DNA of 64,000 nt from Branchiostoma floridae (GCF_000003815.2 NC_049979.1:813384-877383); one strand, 5' to 3'; numbered from the stretch's first letter, positions 32,801 to 57,200 are shown. Notes: generated from the letters alone by a model not told the origin. Translations and numbers: made by a program.

Positions 32801-33479
32801 AAACAGTAATTTCTGACACAATAATTGGACTTACTGTACTTTTTGACTGTCCAACTCAAGTCTTTGCCAAGGAATGAGCAAGGACTGGAGTTGGACAGTG
32901 GGAAATTTTGGAAGTTCAGTTCTATTTGTGCTGGAAGTTAGAGTTCAACTTTGATTAAGAATGGTTTTCTGCTATAACTGTAGCCACCTGGCACCAAATG
33001 TGCATTGGTTATGCAGCAGGCTTCACCCATTTAACAATTATATTTTCTAATATGACGAATATGACTCTAAATTTATGAACTTATCCTGATCTTGTACAGA
33101 TCTTCCATTCCAAAAACTCAGATGGCATAAAAAATACATTTGTCAAGGAAACATACCGGTATCCATAATAGTTGGTATGTTATAAACTTTTTCATATTCA
33201 TAATATTTTCTCAAGAAGGCTCCTGTTCATAGTCTGTGTTCCTGATTTGAAATCACCTGTTTGCAGAATTGTTTTACTGTTTTGTTATATACATGTTGGA
33301 GTGGTTGAAGTTTGCTGATATCCTTCTTCGTTTTCCCAGCAACCCTTGACAAGTACGTCAGCATCCTGGACGACAAGTTCAAGACCGACATGCTGAAGAA
33401 GATCTACGCAGGGGTCCATGGGAAGGCGGTGGACGACCCTGACCTTCAGGCCTTCTTCAAGTTCAAGTGTTGGGACTGA
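13883..33479 (+). CDS. Cadherin-like beta-sandwich / U-box-like / TPR protein, 19 exons
   Basis: I do not recognise a named gene. Nineteen phase-consistent exons give 1,116 codons plus stop: 13883-14044, 14992-15196, 15782-15948, 16397-16575, 17445-17563, 18129-18295, 18814-18925, 19657-19832, 21281-21514, 22355-22563, 22968-23111, 24079-24216, 24792-25020, 25440-25641, 27782-27949, 30665-30889, 31568-31725, 32553-32769 and 33340-33479. Residues 1-95 and 96-190 are two cadherin-like beta-sandwich repeats (LEKLGVSPGALTPKF...YNVTV and LTTLQLSAGALEPEF). Residues 205-275 look like a U-box (CPVTLGPLYRPISI, HTYSAPCIDVL, DPLDESPLPS) without most RING cysteines. Residues 275-300 hold a TRAF-like knuckle (CTEQIKYGELGAHAKDC). 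About 385-815 and 950-1116 are helical TPR-like repeats (AAQCYATGIKMKAKDASLHC, LGLAMAMAPKGPPQDRLSE). Residues 815-945 are Ala/Gly/Arg-rich. There is no signal peptide or membrane segment, so it is probably cytosolic; E3 ligase scaffold activity is inference only. Junctions of exons 8, 9, 12, 13 and 14 are amplified in the introns. Confidence 0.82.
14796..14847. repeat. (CT)n microsatellite
   Basis: Pyrimidine run of C8 and (CT)n in intron 1 of the U-box/TPR gene. Just downstream, 14880-14965 shares an 'aacaaataaaattggtgtgg' block with the foldback element at 33684-33900. Confidence 0.9.
15286..15399. mobile_element. Hairpin MITE with AGCCTGGTATC ends
   Basis: Starts AGCCTGGTATCTAGCC and ends GGCTGGATACCAGGCT. 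The inner arms also pair (CTCTTCTGTCCTCT with AGAGGACAGAAGACAC). Related copies lie at 45878-45972 (right end lost), 49700-49816 and 53012-53102. Non-coding. Confidence 0.8.
16737..17325. repeat. 44-bp tandem repeat in intron 4 of the U-box/TPR gene
   Basis: About 13 degenerate copies of a 44-bp unit (ttcaactactgatctggtgc ... ctattactgccagttactga); identical points at 16817 and 16861. No exon sequence in the unit. Length variants include CTCACT insertions near 17130. Confidence 0.9.
17564..18128. other. Intron 5 of the U-box/TPR gene, possible LINE remnant
   Basis: 17690-18060 shares short blocks with 37950-38110 ('gcttgcagctagatgtcc', 'taagtcg', 'cttataccggctata'), suggesting remnants of one non-LTR retrotransposon 3' end. 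No exon recognised. Confidence 0.45.
18926..19656. other. Intron 7 of the U-box/TPR gene
   Basis: A (CA)n-rich stretch lies at 19438-19550. The rest (18960-19400) holds no exon or repeat that I recognise. Confidence 0.6.
19801..20786 (+). repeat. 34-bp minisatellite spanning the exon 8 donor (29 copies)
   Basis: Exact 34-bp period from 19801: ACGCTAAGGACATGTACGGG then CTCAAGGAACAG|GT. Each copy encodes YAKDMYGLKEQ and repeats the donor CAG|GTACGC. Only the first copy (ending 19832) is continuous with the exon body. 34 is not a multiple of three, and reading past the first donor gives TAA within three codons. Copies differ by a few point variants (GTATGC, GGACTC). Confidence 0.97.
20820..21115 (+). 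mobile_element. 5S rRNA-derived SINE
   Basis: 20820-20900 resembles the 3' half of 5S rRNA: GATCCCTTGATCTTGGAAG, TTAAGCAACG, GGTCAGTAC and GACTGGATG align with the conserved GATCTCGGAAGCTAAGC...GGTTAGTAC...GGATGGGAG order. The body that follows resembles 46500-46745 and, reversed, 3390-3760. This is the family with a 5S-type promoter head. Confidence 0.7.
21628..21714 (+). repeat. Second copy of the exon 9 donor edge
   Basis: The last ~63 nt of exon 9 (GKAEHVQALYAWKSKQATQ|GTAGGA, functional copy ending 21514) recur almost perfectly at 21628-21690, followed by a third short CACAGGTAGGAGG at 21700-21712. Confidence 0.93.
21722..21950. mobile_element. Foldback element (about 100-bp arms)
   Basis: AAGATTTTTCTTTTCC...CCAGTTTTTCTCACCTGTTG on the left is repeated in inverted orientation at 21890-21945. 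The arms include 'acgtttcaatgtctat', a word also found in the foldback/Penelope-like region at 38605-38930. The loop is short. Confidence 0.75.
22580..22765. repeat. Intronic repeat of GGGAT-containing units
   Basis: Three or four interleaved copies of 'cttttgggatagaRgcacatctgggatgcaggct', directly after the exon 10 donor. No exon sequence in the unit. Confidence 0.75.
23128..23345 (+). mobile_element. tRNA-derived SINE
   Basis: A-box-like CAGTGGTTTAGTGAAC and B-box GGTTCAAATCCC spaced as in a tRNA head, then the body shared with 6090-6290 ('acaggaaacggtcacagtc', 'agctaggggaatttt', 'caatgaacctgtaaatactg'). Confidence 0.75.
23363..24078 (+). repeat. About 188-bp repeat spanning the exon 12 acceptor (4 copies)
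   Basis: GATTTCCTGTACTCTGCAG|CCAG plus the first exon codons (QPNLH-like) occur at 23701, 23891 and 24077; only the last opens into the exon 12 body. Intron parts of the unit ('aatagctcttcat', 'agctaaactgga', 'ggaatccRctKcctcRaaagc') also occur in a first copy at 23363-23487. That copy is interrupted by a ~170-bp hairpin at about 23488-23660. Confidence 0.85.
24550..24791 (+). repeat. 133-bp repeat spanning the exon 13 acceptor (2 copies plus a fragment)
   Basis: The acceptor CCTCCCTCCTCAG and the next ~88 nt of exon 13 (ATLLSSQAMCEMVHRGEVYR) are present at 24646-24748 and again at 24779-24890. In the first copy the frame meets TAA right after TSH, so it cannot be the used exon. A shorter fragment lies at 24565-24620. 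Confidence 0.93.
25021..25130 (-). mobile_element. Retroelement 3' tail abutting the exon 13 donor
   Basis: 'gtttgtttgtttgtttgaac' then 'tttattcatgaaagctcaaat', similar to 24370-24510 and, reversed, to 40690-40790. Exon 13 ends GAGAAG and the first GT of the (GTTT)n run acts as its donor, so the splice site appears to lie in the simple-repeat tail of an insertion. Confidence 0.55.
25611..27395 (+). repeat. 63-bp minisatellite spanning the exon 14 donor, with a second-order unit (about 25 copies)
   Basis: The basic unit is 63 bp (25641 to 25704): GAGAACCNCTGAGTGAGATCACTG|GTTAGTCTTAC then 'aaagtctcttatctcttatg'. It repeats the exon 14 end (GEPLSEITG) and donor. From about 26100 a longer variant is inserted repeatedly, carrying 'ccttttctatagaacatag' plus more exon (THTCIGLE and GEPLSEITG), so longer exon edges were captured in later rounds. 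Only the first junction (25641) is joined to the exon body; reading through gives TAG immediately. Confidence 0.95.
27396..27781. other. Intron 14 remainder
   Basis: No feature recognised except an (AAAC)n stretch at 27736-27755 just before the exon 15 acceptor. Confidence 0.6.
28617..28848 (+). CDS. Candidate optional exon of the U-box/TPR gene (Pro/Ser/Gly-rich)
   Basis: TTTTCCAG precedes an open stretch in the phase needed after exon 15 (ASVGNPKSVPSSS..., GRGAAAGKSAISTAKPASVQ), ending at TAA 28846-28848. The best phase-1 donor would be GAAGATG|GTGCAG near 28832, which is weak. The TAA overlaps the target duplication of the hAT element inserted at 28850, so the exon's original 3' end may have been altered. 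The constitutive model skips it because exon 15 joins 30665 in phase. Confidence 0.4.
28842..29197. mobile_element. Non-autonomous hAT-type element (copy 2) with 8-bp target duplication
   Basis: Element 28850-29189 (340 bp), CAGGGGTCTAGCCAGC ... GCTGGCTAAAGCCCTG, flanked by GATAAAGT at 28842-28849 and 29190-29197. About 95% like copy 1 by eye, so both are probably recent. Confidence 0.92.
29390..29780. mobile_element. MITE with TTTCCAAACC ends, interrupted by a mariner-type MITE
   Basis: Outer element ends: ACGTCACATTTCCAAACC on the left, GGTTTGGAAATGTGACGT on the right. Interior blocks 'agctttcgggaa' and 'gatataaaagacacaaaact' match the copies at 46008-46190 and 62598-62782. It is split by the element at 29518-29709. 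Confidence 0.85.
29516..29711. mobile_element. Mariner-type MITE (192 bp) with TA duplication
   Basis: Element 29518-29709 starts CGAGGGGTGATCAATAAG and ends with its reverse complement (perfect for about 24 bp), flanked by TA on both sides. TA target sites and this terminal repeat style fit Tc1/mariner. It contains no transposase. Confidence 0.92.
29855..30138 (+). CDS. Candidate duplicated/optional exon related to 28617-28848
   Basis: TTTCCAG precedes an open stretch in the phase that follows exon 15 (AQSSTTSTSSTKTNSSSSKN, GRGAISTTKSSATQKGATGS). GRGA-S-T-K---QKGAT is shared with the candidate exon at 28617, suggesting one arose by duplication of the other. No phase-1 donor is convincing and it runs to TAA at 30138, so it may be an alternative terminal exon or a dead copy. 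Confidence 0.35.
30139..30664. other. Intron upstream of the Ala/Gly/Arg-rich exon
   Basis: 'actctcataattccagtggg' (30142) and 'ccagtggaatcatgagggtt' (30333) are inverted, with related words at 15430-15620, suggesting a MITE of about 200 bp (roughly 30140-30355). Nothing else recognised. Confidence 0.5.
31745..32085 (-). mobile_element. Non-LTR retrotransposon 3' end (minus strand)
   Basis: Minus-strand reading gives a typical LINE C-terminus: DVYKRDLRALDINTKHWEDL, RSSWRCTLSRQLKSGE, EEKRILRKELCN, then a CALCGR...SRIGLFSHSRRC zinc-knuckle-like motif and a stop. Truncated at its 5' end. It lies in the intron between exons 31568-31725 and 32553-32769. Confidence 0.8.
32150..32484 (+). mobile_element. 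Non-LTR retrotransposon 3' end (plus strand)
   Basis: Plus-strand open stretch ending ALHWAPEGKRKRGRPKTTWR, IGIPWDAAQPLAQNRPQWRK, ALCPTWDEEDK and a stop, followed by a (GTAA)n tail. The GKRKRGRPKTTWRR box is a recurrent LINE C-terminal motif. It is 5' truncated and converges with the minus-strand LINE fragment next to it. Confidence 0.85.
32770..33339. other. Last intron of the U-box/TPR gene
   Basis: 32800-32905 shares words with 60905-61000 ('aattggactYac', 'caaggaatgaRca'), a Penelope-like tail. The rest is unrecognised. Confidence 0.4.
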
Positions 33480-33683
33480 CCCCGACCCTCCAGGCGGCTT
33501 ATCGTAGTTTTTATTGGAGACTGTTGTCAATTTATTCAGATCTCATTGCACAGCTTTCAGTGGAGACTGTTGTCATTTTATTCAGATCTCATCACCAATC
33601 TCATAGGCACAGCCTCTTATCATTGACTTCTTAGGCTCTGCTAAGCCAGGCTGAGGTAGTAAGCTGTCAGATAATCAGCATTA
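33480..33683 (+). other. 3' UTR start of the U-box/TPR gene with a small tandem duplication
   Basis: 'ggagactgttgtcaatttat' and the following 'tcagatctcat' occur twice about 54 bp apart (33518 and 33562). No coding content. Confidence 0.6.
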
Positions 33684-33900
33684 GGCCACACCAATTTAAT
33701 TTGTTGGTTCACAGATTTAAAAAAATGAAAATCTAGCAAGCGGACATCATAAAACTAGAGGTAGGGAGGAAAATTTAAAAATATGACTGTATTCACTCCA
33801 TGATCCTCAGGCTTTGTTTTCAGTATGTTTTTCCAGGTAAGGATATTGTTTTTAGTTTTTCAAAATCCATGAACCAACAAATTAAATTGGTGTGGCCTGA
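33684..33900. mobile_element. MITE with about 30-bp inverted termini
   Basis: GGCCACACCAATTTAATTTG (33684) is matched by CAAATTAAATTGGTGTGGCC at the right end (33880-33898); pairing continues inward through the TTGGTTCA region. Half-copies of the right end occur at 14915-14965 and 37620-37650. Confidence 0.8.
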
Positions 33901-34024
33901 TCTTCATTTAGGCAACTATTTATGCCCACAAAAGTATAACTCTCAGCCTGATTTAGTAGAGCCTCCCCTAAGGTATATTGTATAGGATAGGTTATTCTTG
34001 TAGAATATCAGAGTTATGCAAGAG

Positions 34025-34470
34025 GAAGTTCCTTTAGTTTCTAGTGACTAGCACATTCCGTCCTTTGGTTTCTAGTGACTAGCACATTCTGTCTGTTTCT
34101 AGTGACTAGCACATTCCGTCCTTAAGTTTCTAGTGACTAGCACATTCCGTCCTTAAGTTTCTAGTGACTAGCACATTCCGTCCTTAAGTTTCTAGTGACT
34201 AGCACACTCCGTCCTTTAGTTTCTAGTGACTAGCACATTCTATCCTTAAGTTTCTAGTGACTAGCACATTCCGTCCTTAAGTTTCTAGTGACTAGCACAT
34301 TCCGTCTTTAAGTTTCTAGTGACTAGCACATTCAATCCTTAAGTTTCTAGTGACTAGCACATTCCGTCCTTAAGTTTCTAGTGACTAGCACACTCCGTCC
34401 TTTAGTCTCTAGTGACTAGCACATTCCGTCCTTTAGTTTCTAGTGACTAGCACGTTCCGTCCTTTAGTTT
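34025..34470. repeat. About 36-bp tandem repeat in the 3' region
   Basis: About 12-13 copies of 'tttctagtgactagcacattccgtccttaag' with small length changes. TAGTGACTA is palindrome-like. Non-coding. Confidence 0.92.
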
Positions 34471-35019
34471 CTGGTGAATAAAACAAAGGTACGGATGTCG
34501 GAATCTTGCTTTCAGCTCCGTCCAAAACAGGGTGTTTTTAAGACAAATATGGTGGAAAATTTTCAAAGTTTTAAGTTTTTTTTATCTTAAGTTTATCGCT
34601 GCCCGTCCTAGATTATTTCCAGTTGAGAGTTCTCTATGCTGTAAGTTAAATATATAGGTGTGAATTACACTGTTGCTTTTGCATTACCAGTGCAAAGTTG
34701 TAAAGAACTCACCCAATGGTCCAGTTACCCAGAGAATGTATTCCAATATGGAAGGGAATCCATATAATTAGCCGTATATGTAATAAATTGAAATGTTCTT
34801 TGAAACATACTTTTTGTATATCAAATACAAATGTATTGTTACAGAAGATTTGAAAGATTGTTGTTGTTTGTATTCGGTGGTCAGTGCTGCTGTAATTTTT
34901 ATCTTGTAGAACATTGGGGTATTTTTTGTTCAGTTTAGAATGTTTTGCAGTTCATATACAGTCAATGTGTAATAGCAAGGAGCTTATGGGGATGATGTAA
35001 AGAAAGCCATTTATTGTTT

Positions 35020-35025
35020 TCAATA
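35020..35025 (+). terminator. Candidate polyadenylation signal of the U-box/TPR gene
   Basis: AATAAA about 1.5 kb past the stop codon, with GT-rich sequence around it. Nearer hexamers are less convincing. Confidence 0.35.
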
Positions 35026-35061
35026 AATTCTGCAACAGAAGAGTTGTCCAATTTCTATTTT

Positions 35062-35545
35062 AGAGGGTTGACTCTCATGGCAATGCCTTACAATATCGAC
35101 CCTGCCTTTTCATCCTTATAAAAATGGTATTGGGGGTGTCTTGCTTATGAATATTAATGATCTTGCCTGATTTTTTAACAAACAGCATATGATTTGGCGT
35201 GCACCATGATCTGTTATTTTCTCATAATGGTTTCTTCGTATGCTTAGCTCGAATTCAGAAGTGCCTTGGTTGCATTCTACCCACAGAACTGGCAAATCTT
35301 AAATTTGGTACCTAGTAAACAACTCAGAAAGAACTGTGAAACATTATACAGGTACATTTTGTACTGTCATCTTGCTTTTATTCATGAGGGGCCTTATATG
35401 GCACCTTTTTTGGACAACACAAACTTGAAGGCATTTCTCTGATTGGGTGACAGTTAGTAGCCATTTAGTACCCCATTTTTCTGAGGCTGGAAAGGCAGGG
35501 TTGATATAGTAAGGCATTGCCGAGAGAGTCAACCCTGTGTGGGAG
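35062..35545. mobile_element. Inverted-repeat element (about 480 bp, about 50-bp arms)
   Basis: GGGTTGACTCTCATGGCAAT and CCTTACAATATCGACCCTGC (35066-35115) recur inverted at 35489-35538. No coding potential. Confidence 0.75.
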
Positions 35546-35648
35546 GGTGGGCACAACATAGTCTTCATTTATGTTAATAAAAAAGAGATTGAATGAAAAA
35601 ATTGTCACCAAAAAGTGATCACATTGGCCAGTGGTCCTTATATACAGG

Positions 35649-35654
35649 TTTATT
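35649..35654 (-). terminator. Candidate polyadenylation signal of AARS2
   Basis: AATAAA on the minus strand, about 70 bp past the AARS2 stop codon. Confidence 0.5.
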
Positions 35655-35723
35655 GTATTATACAACAAATACGAGTAACTGTAATATGTCTGTAGAGAAT
35701 AGATTGGTGTGAGTGAGTCGCTA

Positions 35724-51236
<15,513 letters not shown>

Positions 51237-51614
51237 GTTGTTTTCACCTTTGACCTGAGGACGATTACATTTTAAAGCAAGGGGTGCAACGAGTGTCAAA
51301 GAAATTAAAACGAAAACGGGACGTTTAAATACCGTTCTGTACGATTTGGTATTATGTCATGTATGGATATGACCTCATTCTCTAGCCAGATGATGTTACC
51401 CTTTAAGACTCATAAATACTGTAACGTTATAAAAACAAAACTAGAAAGGCCGACATTTGCTTGGTAGCAAATACAGCATATTTCAGCCATCTCCCTCCAC
51501 ATGCAACAATAAAATAACCAATTTGAATGAGAGTTCAACCCAAAAATAAATCTTACAAAATCCCCCTTTGCGAGAATGCACTCCAGTACACTAGCCTGGG
51601 AGTCCAGTCCCGTT
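51237..51614. promoter_or_regulatory. AARS2 upstream region
   Basis: Sequence upstream of the AARS2 start codon, ended by a 100-N gap (51615-51714). No core promoter element is convincing. The segment at 51720-52440 is repetitive, so the promoter is probably within this stretch. Confidence 0.4.
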
Positions 51615-51714
51615 NNNNNNNNNNNNNNNNNNNNNNNNNNNNNNNNNNNNNNNNNNNNNNNNNNNNNNNNNNNNNNNNNNNNNNNNNNNNNNNNNNNNNN
51701 NNNNNNNNNNNNNN
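51615..51714. other. Assembly gap (100 N)
   Basis: Placeholder-sized gap between AARS2 and a degenerate tandem repeat. Confidence 0.99.
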
Positions 51715-51759
51715 CACCCCATGTGAATTGGCACAATAGACCCGTCCAGAAATACTGTG

Positions 51760-52445
51760 AGAAAGCCTGAAAATGGGTCAACAACCTTGAGGTCATTGAC
51801 CCTGTGGCCATCGGAAAATGACCAAAAAAATCCCCCAAAAATCGTTTTGAAGTGGTTCATGCCAGAAATGATACATGGGTCATTTGAATGAATATCTAGT
51901 GCACTCCTGTGCCAAAATTTAGGTCATTTGGTTGCAAAACCAGTGTACAGGAGCCAAAAGTGTCCTTTTTTTGTCAAAAAATGGCCCCAAAACGCAAAAT
52001 TACGCATTTCGTTGTACTGTATGCCAAAAGTGTTATTGAATCCATGTGCGCATATGTGAAGTGTACTTCTATGCCAGATTTCAGCTCAATTGGTTGTAAA
52101 ACCAGGGTACAGGAGCCTAAAATGTACTGTTTTTGTCAGAAAAATGGGCAAAATTAAGCATTTTGTTGTGCACAGTGTATGCCAAAACTGTTATTGCCTT
52201 TATGTGGGCATATGATCAAGGCACCTCTGTACCAAATTTCAGGTCATTCTGATGTAGTACCAGTGTAGAGAGGGCCAAAATATACAGTTTTGGTCTAAAA
52301 ATTGCCCCCCAAAAACTCAATAAATCATTTTAGGGGCAGATATGAAAAGAATGTCTGGTGGTGTTGGCCCACTCTACCTCTGTGCCAAATTTCAAGTCAT
52401 TCGGTCCAGGAACGACGGAGATACCGTGTTTTGAAGATTTGACAG
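51760..52445. repeat. Degenerate about 150-165-bp tandem repeat (4 copies)
   Basis: 'gtgccaRatttcagRtcatt' recurs at about 51908, 52072, 52232 and 52381, with shared 'aaaaccagtgtacaggagcc' and 'tgtatgccaaaactgttatt' blocks. No coding potential. Probably an old satellite or transposon interior. Confidence 0.75.
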
Positions 52446-52831
52446 GAGAAAGAAGAAACATTACGAATACAATATATTTCACCATACGGTACCTATGGTA
52501 TGGCTGAAATATAATAAAGATTGATTGTGCAAATAAGCGTATCATTTGCATGAATGATATCTGTGGATAACCTCCGTCCTGATAATACAATTGTGACAAG
52601 GTACGAAAGTCATTTTATGAAAAAGGCTATTCTAGCATTTACTCATTAATTATGCAAGTGACTCATGATCCACAATAACGATGTTCACGGAATATTAGTG
52701 ATCATTAGTATCTTCTCATTGATTGTGCACTTACTTAATTCTCTGTTTTCATAATCGTTATTTCAGCAAAGCAGACTATATGAAATTGTGCTATCTGGCT
52801 CTCAGAAATCACGGGCCTAGCATTTCCAGAA
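52446..52831. other. Intergenic sequence, nothing recognised
   Basis: AT-rich, no exon, RNA gene or known repeat seen. Confidence 0.5.
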
Positions 52832-53012
52832 TACAGTAGAAGCCGCTTAATTGCACGGCCAATTTGCCAGTGAATTTTGTGCAATTATCTGGCTTTTTCA
52901 ATAATGCAAAGTTATCTTGCTGGACCGCACTGGTTTGGGATTTGGGGATTCCGTGCAGTTAACAGAAGTGTGCGTTGATCCGTTGTGCAAATAACTGGCT
53001 TCTACTGTATAT
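52832..53012. mobile_element. pogo/Tigger-like MITE, copy 2
   Basis: TACAGTAGAAGCCGCTTAAT ... ATAACTGGCTTCTACTGTAT; same family as 40336-40518 in inverted orientation. Directly followed by an AGCCTGGTA hairpin MITE (53012-53102). Confidence 0.85.
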
Positions 53013-53102
53013 AGCCTGGTACCAGTGAGTGGTTCATCAATATTTTTCCCTTGCTCAAACGAAAATATTGCGCTAGTGGTAACTAGGATGGTATCCAGGC
53101 TG
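53012..53102. mobile_element. AGCCTGGTAYC hairpin MITE
   Basis: TAGCCTGGTACCAGTG ... GGATGGTATCCAGGCT, with an inner palindrome around AATATTTTTCCCTTGCTC / CAAACGAAAATATT. Confidence 0.7.
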
Positions 53103-54219
53103 ACCACTCCCCGTAGCCTCGAGATTTTTTTTTTTAAGATTAGAGCTTTATTTGGCCAGTTAACGTTAAAAAGTGAATTGCAAAAGTGAAAAAGTCAAAG
53201 TCAAAGTCAAACCAAATAAAAAACTGTCGCACTCTTAATAATCTTAATAAAATCATCATTAATTAAAAGGATGAGAATTCCTTGTAATTTGTGGTTAGCA
53301 AGTCAAACTTTCACCACTATTTTGTGTAAAAAGAAGGCTCAGTAATTAAGAAAACATAGTATGAATTTTGAGTGTTAGTCTTGGAAACCAACCAAACATC
53401 GTCTGAAAAACCTTATTCGATGGTGTAACAATGACGACGACCTGTAAATGGGATCATGTTTCTGCTACTAGAAAGGCAACGGTGAACACAAACACCTTTG
53501 TACATTTTGTTTGCCTTGGCAAAACATTGACGTTACTGTCAGCTTTGTGCATCACTGAAGCATGACCTACCCTGAGAATGTTTGGGCGCTAACAGTGGGA
53601 CTTTCCGACGTTCCTATTTTTGTCAGCTTGCCGTTCTGATTACTTCTAAAGCAATATCGTTTAGGGAGTGAAGAACATTTTTTTTCTATCCCTCAACGGC
53701 AAAACTTAGTATTCCATTGTGTGGCGGTGCCGATAGTCATTCATATTCCATGGTTGTTGTGGCCTGGCCACCCACCATGGGAGGGGGGCAGCTGAACTTG
53801 AACTTTGGAAACTCCAGTCCCAGAATCGCTCTGCTAAGCCACGAGAAGGCTGTGGTTACTCAATCACCTCGATGTGATCGTTTCAAGTACACTGGTTGAT
53901 CAAAATGGCTGAGGGACAAGACAGCAGTCACACAGGTAAGGTTATGAATAGGTTAGGGCAGTCCTTGCATTATACACCTGTTCGTATACAATTAATTCGA
54001 AAAAAATATTCGTCTGCTTTCCAACCAATTATTGAGAAGATCAGAAATATTCAACAGGCATCTGTCAGTCTTGTGTGACTGAAAAAGAATTAGATCAGAT
54101 TGCATTCTAACCTGGAGTCCGTAGCCTGGAATCCAGCCTTGTTAGCTACGAAGGTCGCTCTCAGTGGGGACTAAAGCTAAGTAGACTGAACTCCATGCTA
54201 ATTGTATTCATCTTCTGAA
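53103..54219. other. Region upstream of the NLR gene with a possible 5' exon at 53905-53935
   Basis: ATGGCTGAGGGACAAGACAG (53905) ends at a good donor CACAG|GTAAGG, so this could be a first exon (MAEGQDSSHT). However, its phase does not join the Death-domain stretch: the only acceptors before 54220 lead to stops. It may be an alternative 5' exon or belong to a splice form I cannot reconstruct. The rest is unrecognised. Confidence 0.4.
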
Positions 54220-57200
54220 ATGGTGAGCTGTGTGGAAACTGTTATGTTGGCCACCGGATATCTAAAGCGTTTGCTTTATGCGCAAGACAACAACTACTCA
54301 AGGAACTGGATAGATTTTAGAACTGAACAAATGGCTAATATAACCTTCATCGACGAATTTGCTTCATGGTCCGTTACAGGTGTTAGGAGGTACTTCTTCT
54401 TCACAAAGGAAAATGTCAGCTCAGATTGGAAGGACCTGGCCTTCCATCTTGGGTTTGGGCGAGCAGACACAGACAACATTGCATGTAGAAACCGAGATGA
54501 CAAGTCTCGCTGCATGGATTTATTGGAAGAATGGGTCAAGCGTCATGGAGATAGGGCCACCGTGGAGGTTCTGATGGAATCTCTGGCTGGGGCAAATTTG
54601 CAGAGCACTGTGGACGGTCTGACGACAAAATATCCTGGTAAATAATACGGTTACACATTGTTTTCTCCCTTATTCCAATAAGCTGCAAAAATTTTCCTAT
54701 ATCATAAAGGTATGGTGATGGAATTTGCTTGATACTCTATATGAATATATAGATTGAATTATTCAAATGAAGAAGAAAGCCAACAGATACCATTATGCAG
54801 TCGTTGGGTCTTAAACAGATGAAGTGCTGTTTTTGTTCAGGCTGATAGCTGATCTATGAAAAGAACTGGTAAACAATGGAAGGGTGATGTGTAACAACTA
54901 CATCTGTTTGTGGCTTAACTGGTTCACCCGTATTGTTAACCTCTCCAGAGTTGGATACGTCACAAACCTTGAGTATTCAGCGGAAAAGGAAGAAGGAAGG
55001 AGACCAGTTGCCGGCAAACAAAGGAGCTTATTGTGAAGAGGAAACATCAGTAAAAGGTAAAAGGTTATTGTTTATACATGTATTTTCTGACGTCGACGTT
55101 ATTACGACTCAGTATTTGATATGGTACATATGCTCAGGTCTCTTGCACTTCTCTTTTGTCTCTCTGTCTAAGGAATCTGTTTAAACTTATTTTTTCTGAA
55201 CATTATCTAATTGATAGATTATTGATCGATACCTAGTACAGTCTGTATTTTTCAAATGCCTTAAGCATATCAGCAACCTTTGCAGATGACTAAATATGAC
55301 TTATGTTCGTAAGGTATGTGGCAATTATTCTGAGCAAACAGTAGCTAGCTTTCTTATTTATTGTGTGCATGTTTCAACAATGTTCACCATTCCTATTCAT
55401 GAACGATTCCTTTCTATTTCAGATGCGTTCCTGGGGTCTATTAGAAAGTACTATGAGCTGAAGCTAACTAAATTAAAGCCTTTGATCTGGAACGACAACT
55501 TCACGCTTTCCCTCAGCGATGTTTTCACAGAATTGCAGTTGATACAAACCCGTGCAAAACGTTCCGGACCAGCGGCAGAAATAAAGAGGCTAGATGATCT
55601 GTTCAATTCAAATGTCACAGAACAGTCTAAGACACAGAGGTGTATTCTAATTGAAGCCGAACCCGGAGGAGGGAAGACAACAGTTATGTCTAGAGAGGCC
55701 CTAGATGCTGTCTCACGGGAAACAGAGCTGGGCAGACGACACGACATCGTTCTGTTGATCCGACTACGGGAGGTGAGAGAGGGAGAGACCATAGAGGAGA
55801 TGGTGTGGGACCAGTGTGTTCCTGAAACAACCGAAGGTATTGATATACAGTCAATCAAACCAATCTTACAGCAGAACGAGTCCCGGGTACTCTTCCTCCT
55901 AGATGGGTATGATGAGCTCCAGCCTGAGGCCAGGGCAGCCGGGCAGGCCATTCCCAAGCTGCTATCTGGCAAACTGTACCCCAACAGCACAATCGTGATC
56001 ACCTCCCGACCCTCATCAGAAGGAGTTCAGAAGCACGCCCAGCCAGACTGCCACGCACGTATCATTGGCTTCTCCTCTGAGCTTGTGACGAAATACGTTG
56101 AAAAATACTTCGCAGCTGTTGGAAAGCAAGACTTAGCAAAAACACTTACGGGCCATCTCGAAGAGAATGATGTTTTGGGAAATTTAGTGAAGACCCCATT
56201 TTTCTTAATGTTGGTCTGTCTGCTGTGGGAAGAAGACCAAATGATGGTTTCAACCGGAACGATGACGGGACTGTATGGCAACCTGTTGACATGTCTTGTG
56301 AAAAAGCACTGCACACGGGAAGGCGTGGACATGCCAACAGACGGGATGCCTTCAGACTTGGCTACTGCATTACTGCAGCTCGGAAAGATTGCGCTAGAGG
56401 CACTGCTGAAGAATGAGAGTCAACTTGAACTTGCAGAAGTAGAGAAGCAAAATGTAAACGTGAAGCTTCTGTTGAAGCTTGGCGTGGTCTTCTCAGAGGT
56501 CTCTGCCTCAAAGCTGCACCCTCGGAAACAGCTGACCTTTGCACACAAGACGATGCAAGAGTTCCTGGCCGGACGCTATCTCGCTACCGTTGTGGTGAAT
56601 CAAAATATTGGAGATTTGCTCAAGCTTCAATCCATCAATGAGGTTTTTGAGCACAGTACTCTGATCCAGTTCACGTGTGGGTGTGACTCGCGGGCAGCGC
56701 AGGCTGTGATGTACGGACTGGTAAATTTCCTCCCCACGATGCTTGCTGAGTTACGTGAAAAGGCGACTAAATATGACCAGCCAGAGAAAGAAATTTTTGA
56801 CACATACGAAAGGTTTACTCTGCTATGTTTTCGCATCCTGAACGAAAGGACAGATCCCAAGGTACTACAGGTTGTCAACCGAGTCCTGCCCGTTATAAAG
56901 TTACAAAATTACAAAATGGACAGGAAACAACATGCTGCTCTAAAGTATTTCCTGCAAAACCATCAGCCGTCAGACACTCCGTACAAAATGACACTTGAAG
57001 TAAATGGTGTCTCAAGCGATGTTATTGTACTTTATTACCTGGAGCAAACGTTTACCTCCCCCACTCCTTGTCTGCAATTAGACCTAAAACTAAGCGAAGC
57101 GTATTTTGACTCACCTGATGAGACATCCAGACTGGTTTCGGTTCTGAAGAATGTACCCAGACTGAGGGCACTGCACATAGAAGACGAAAATCTAACGCCA

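Noticed and set aside
53905-53935. Definite first exon of the NLR gene (MAEGQDSSHT)
   Set aside because: A good donor, but the phase cannot be joined to the Death-domain stretch with any acceptor I can see. Kept only as a possibility.
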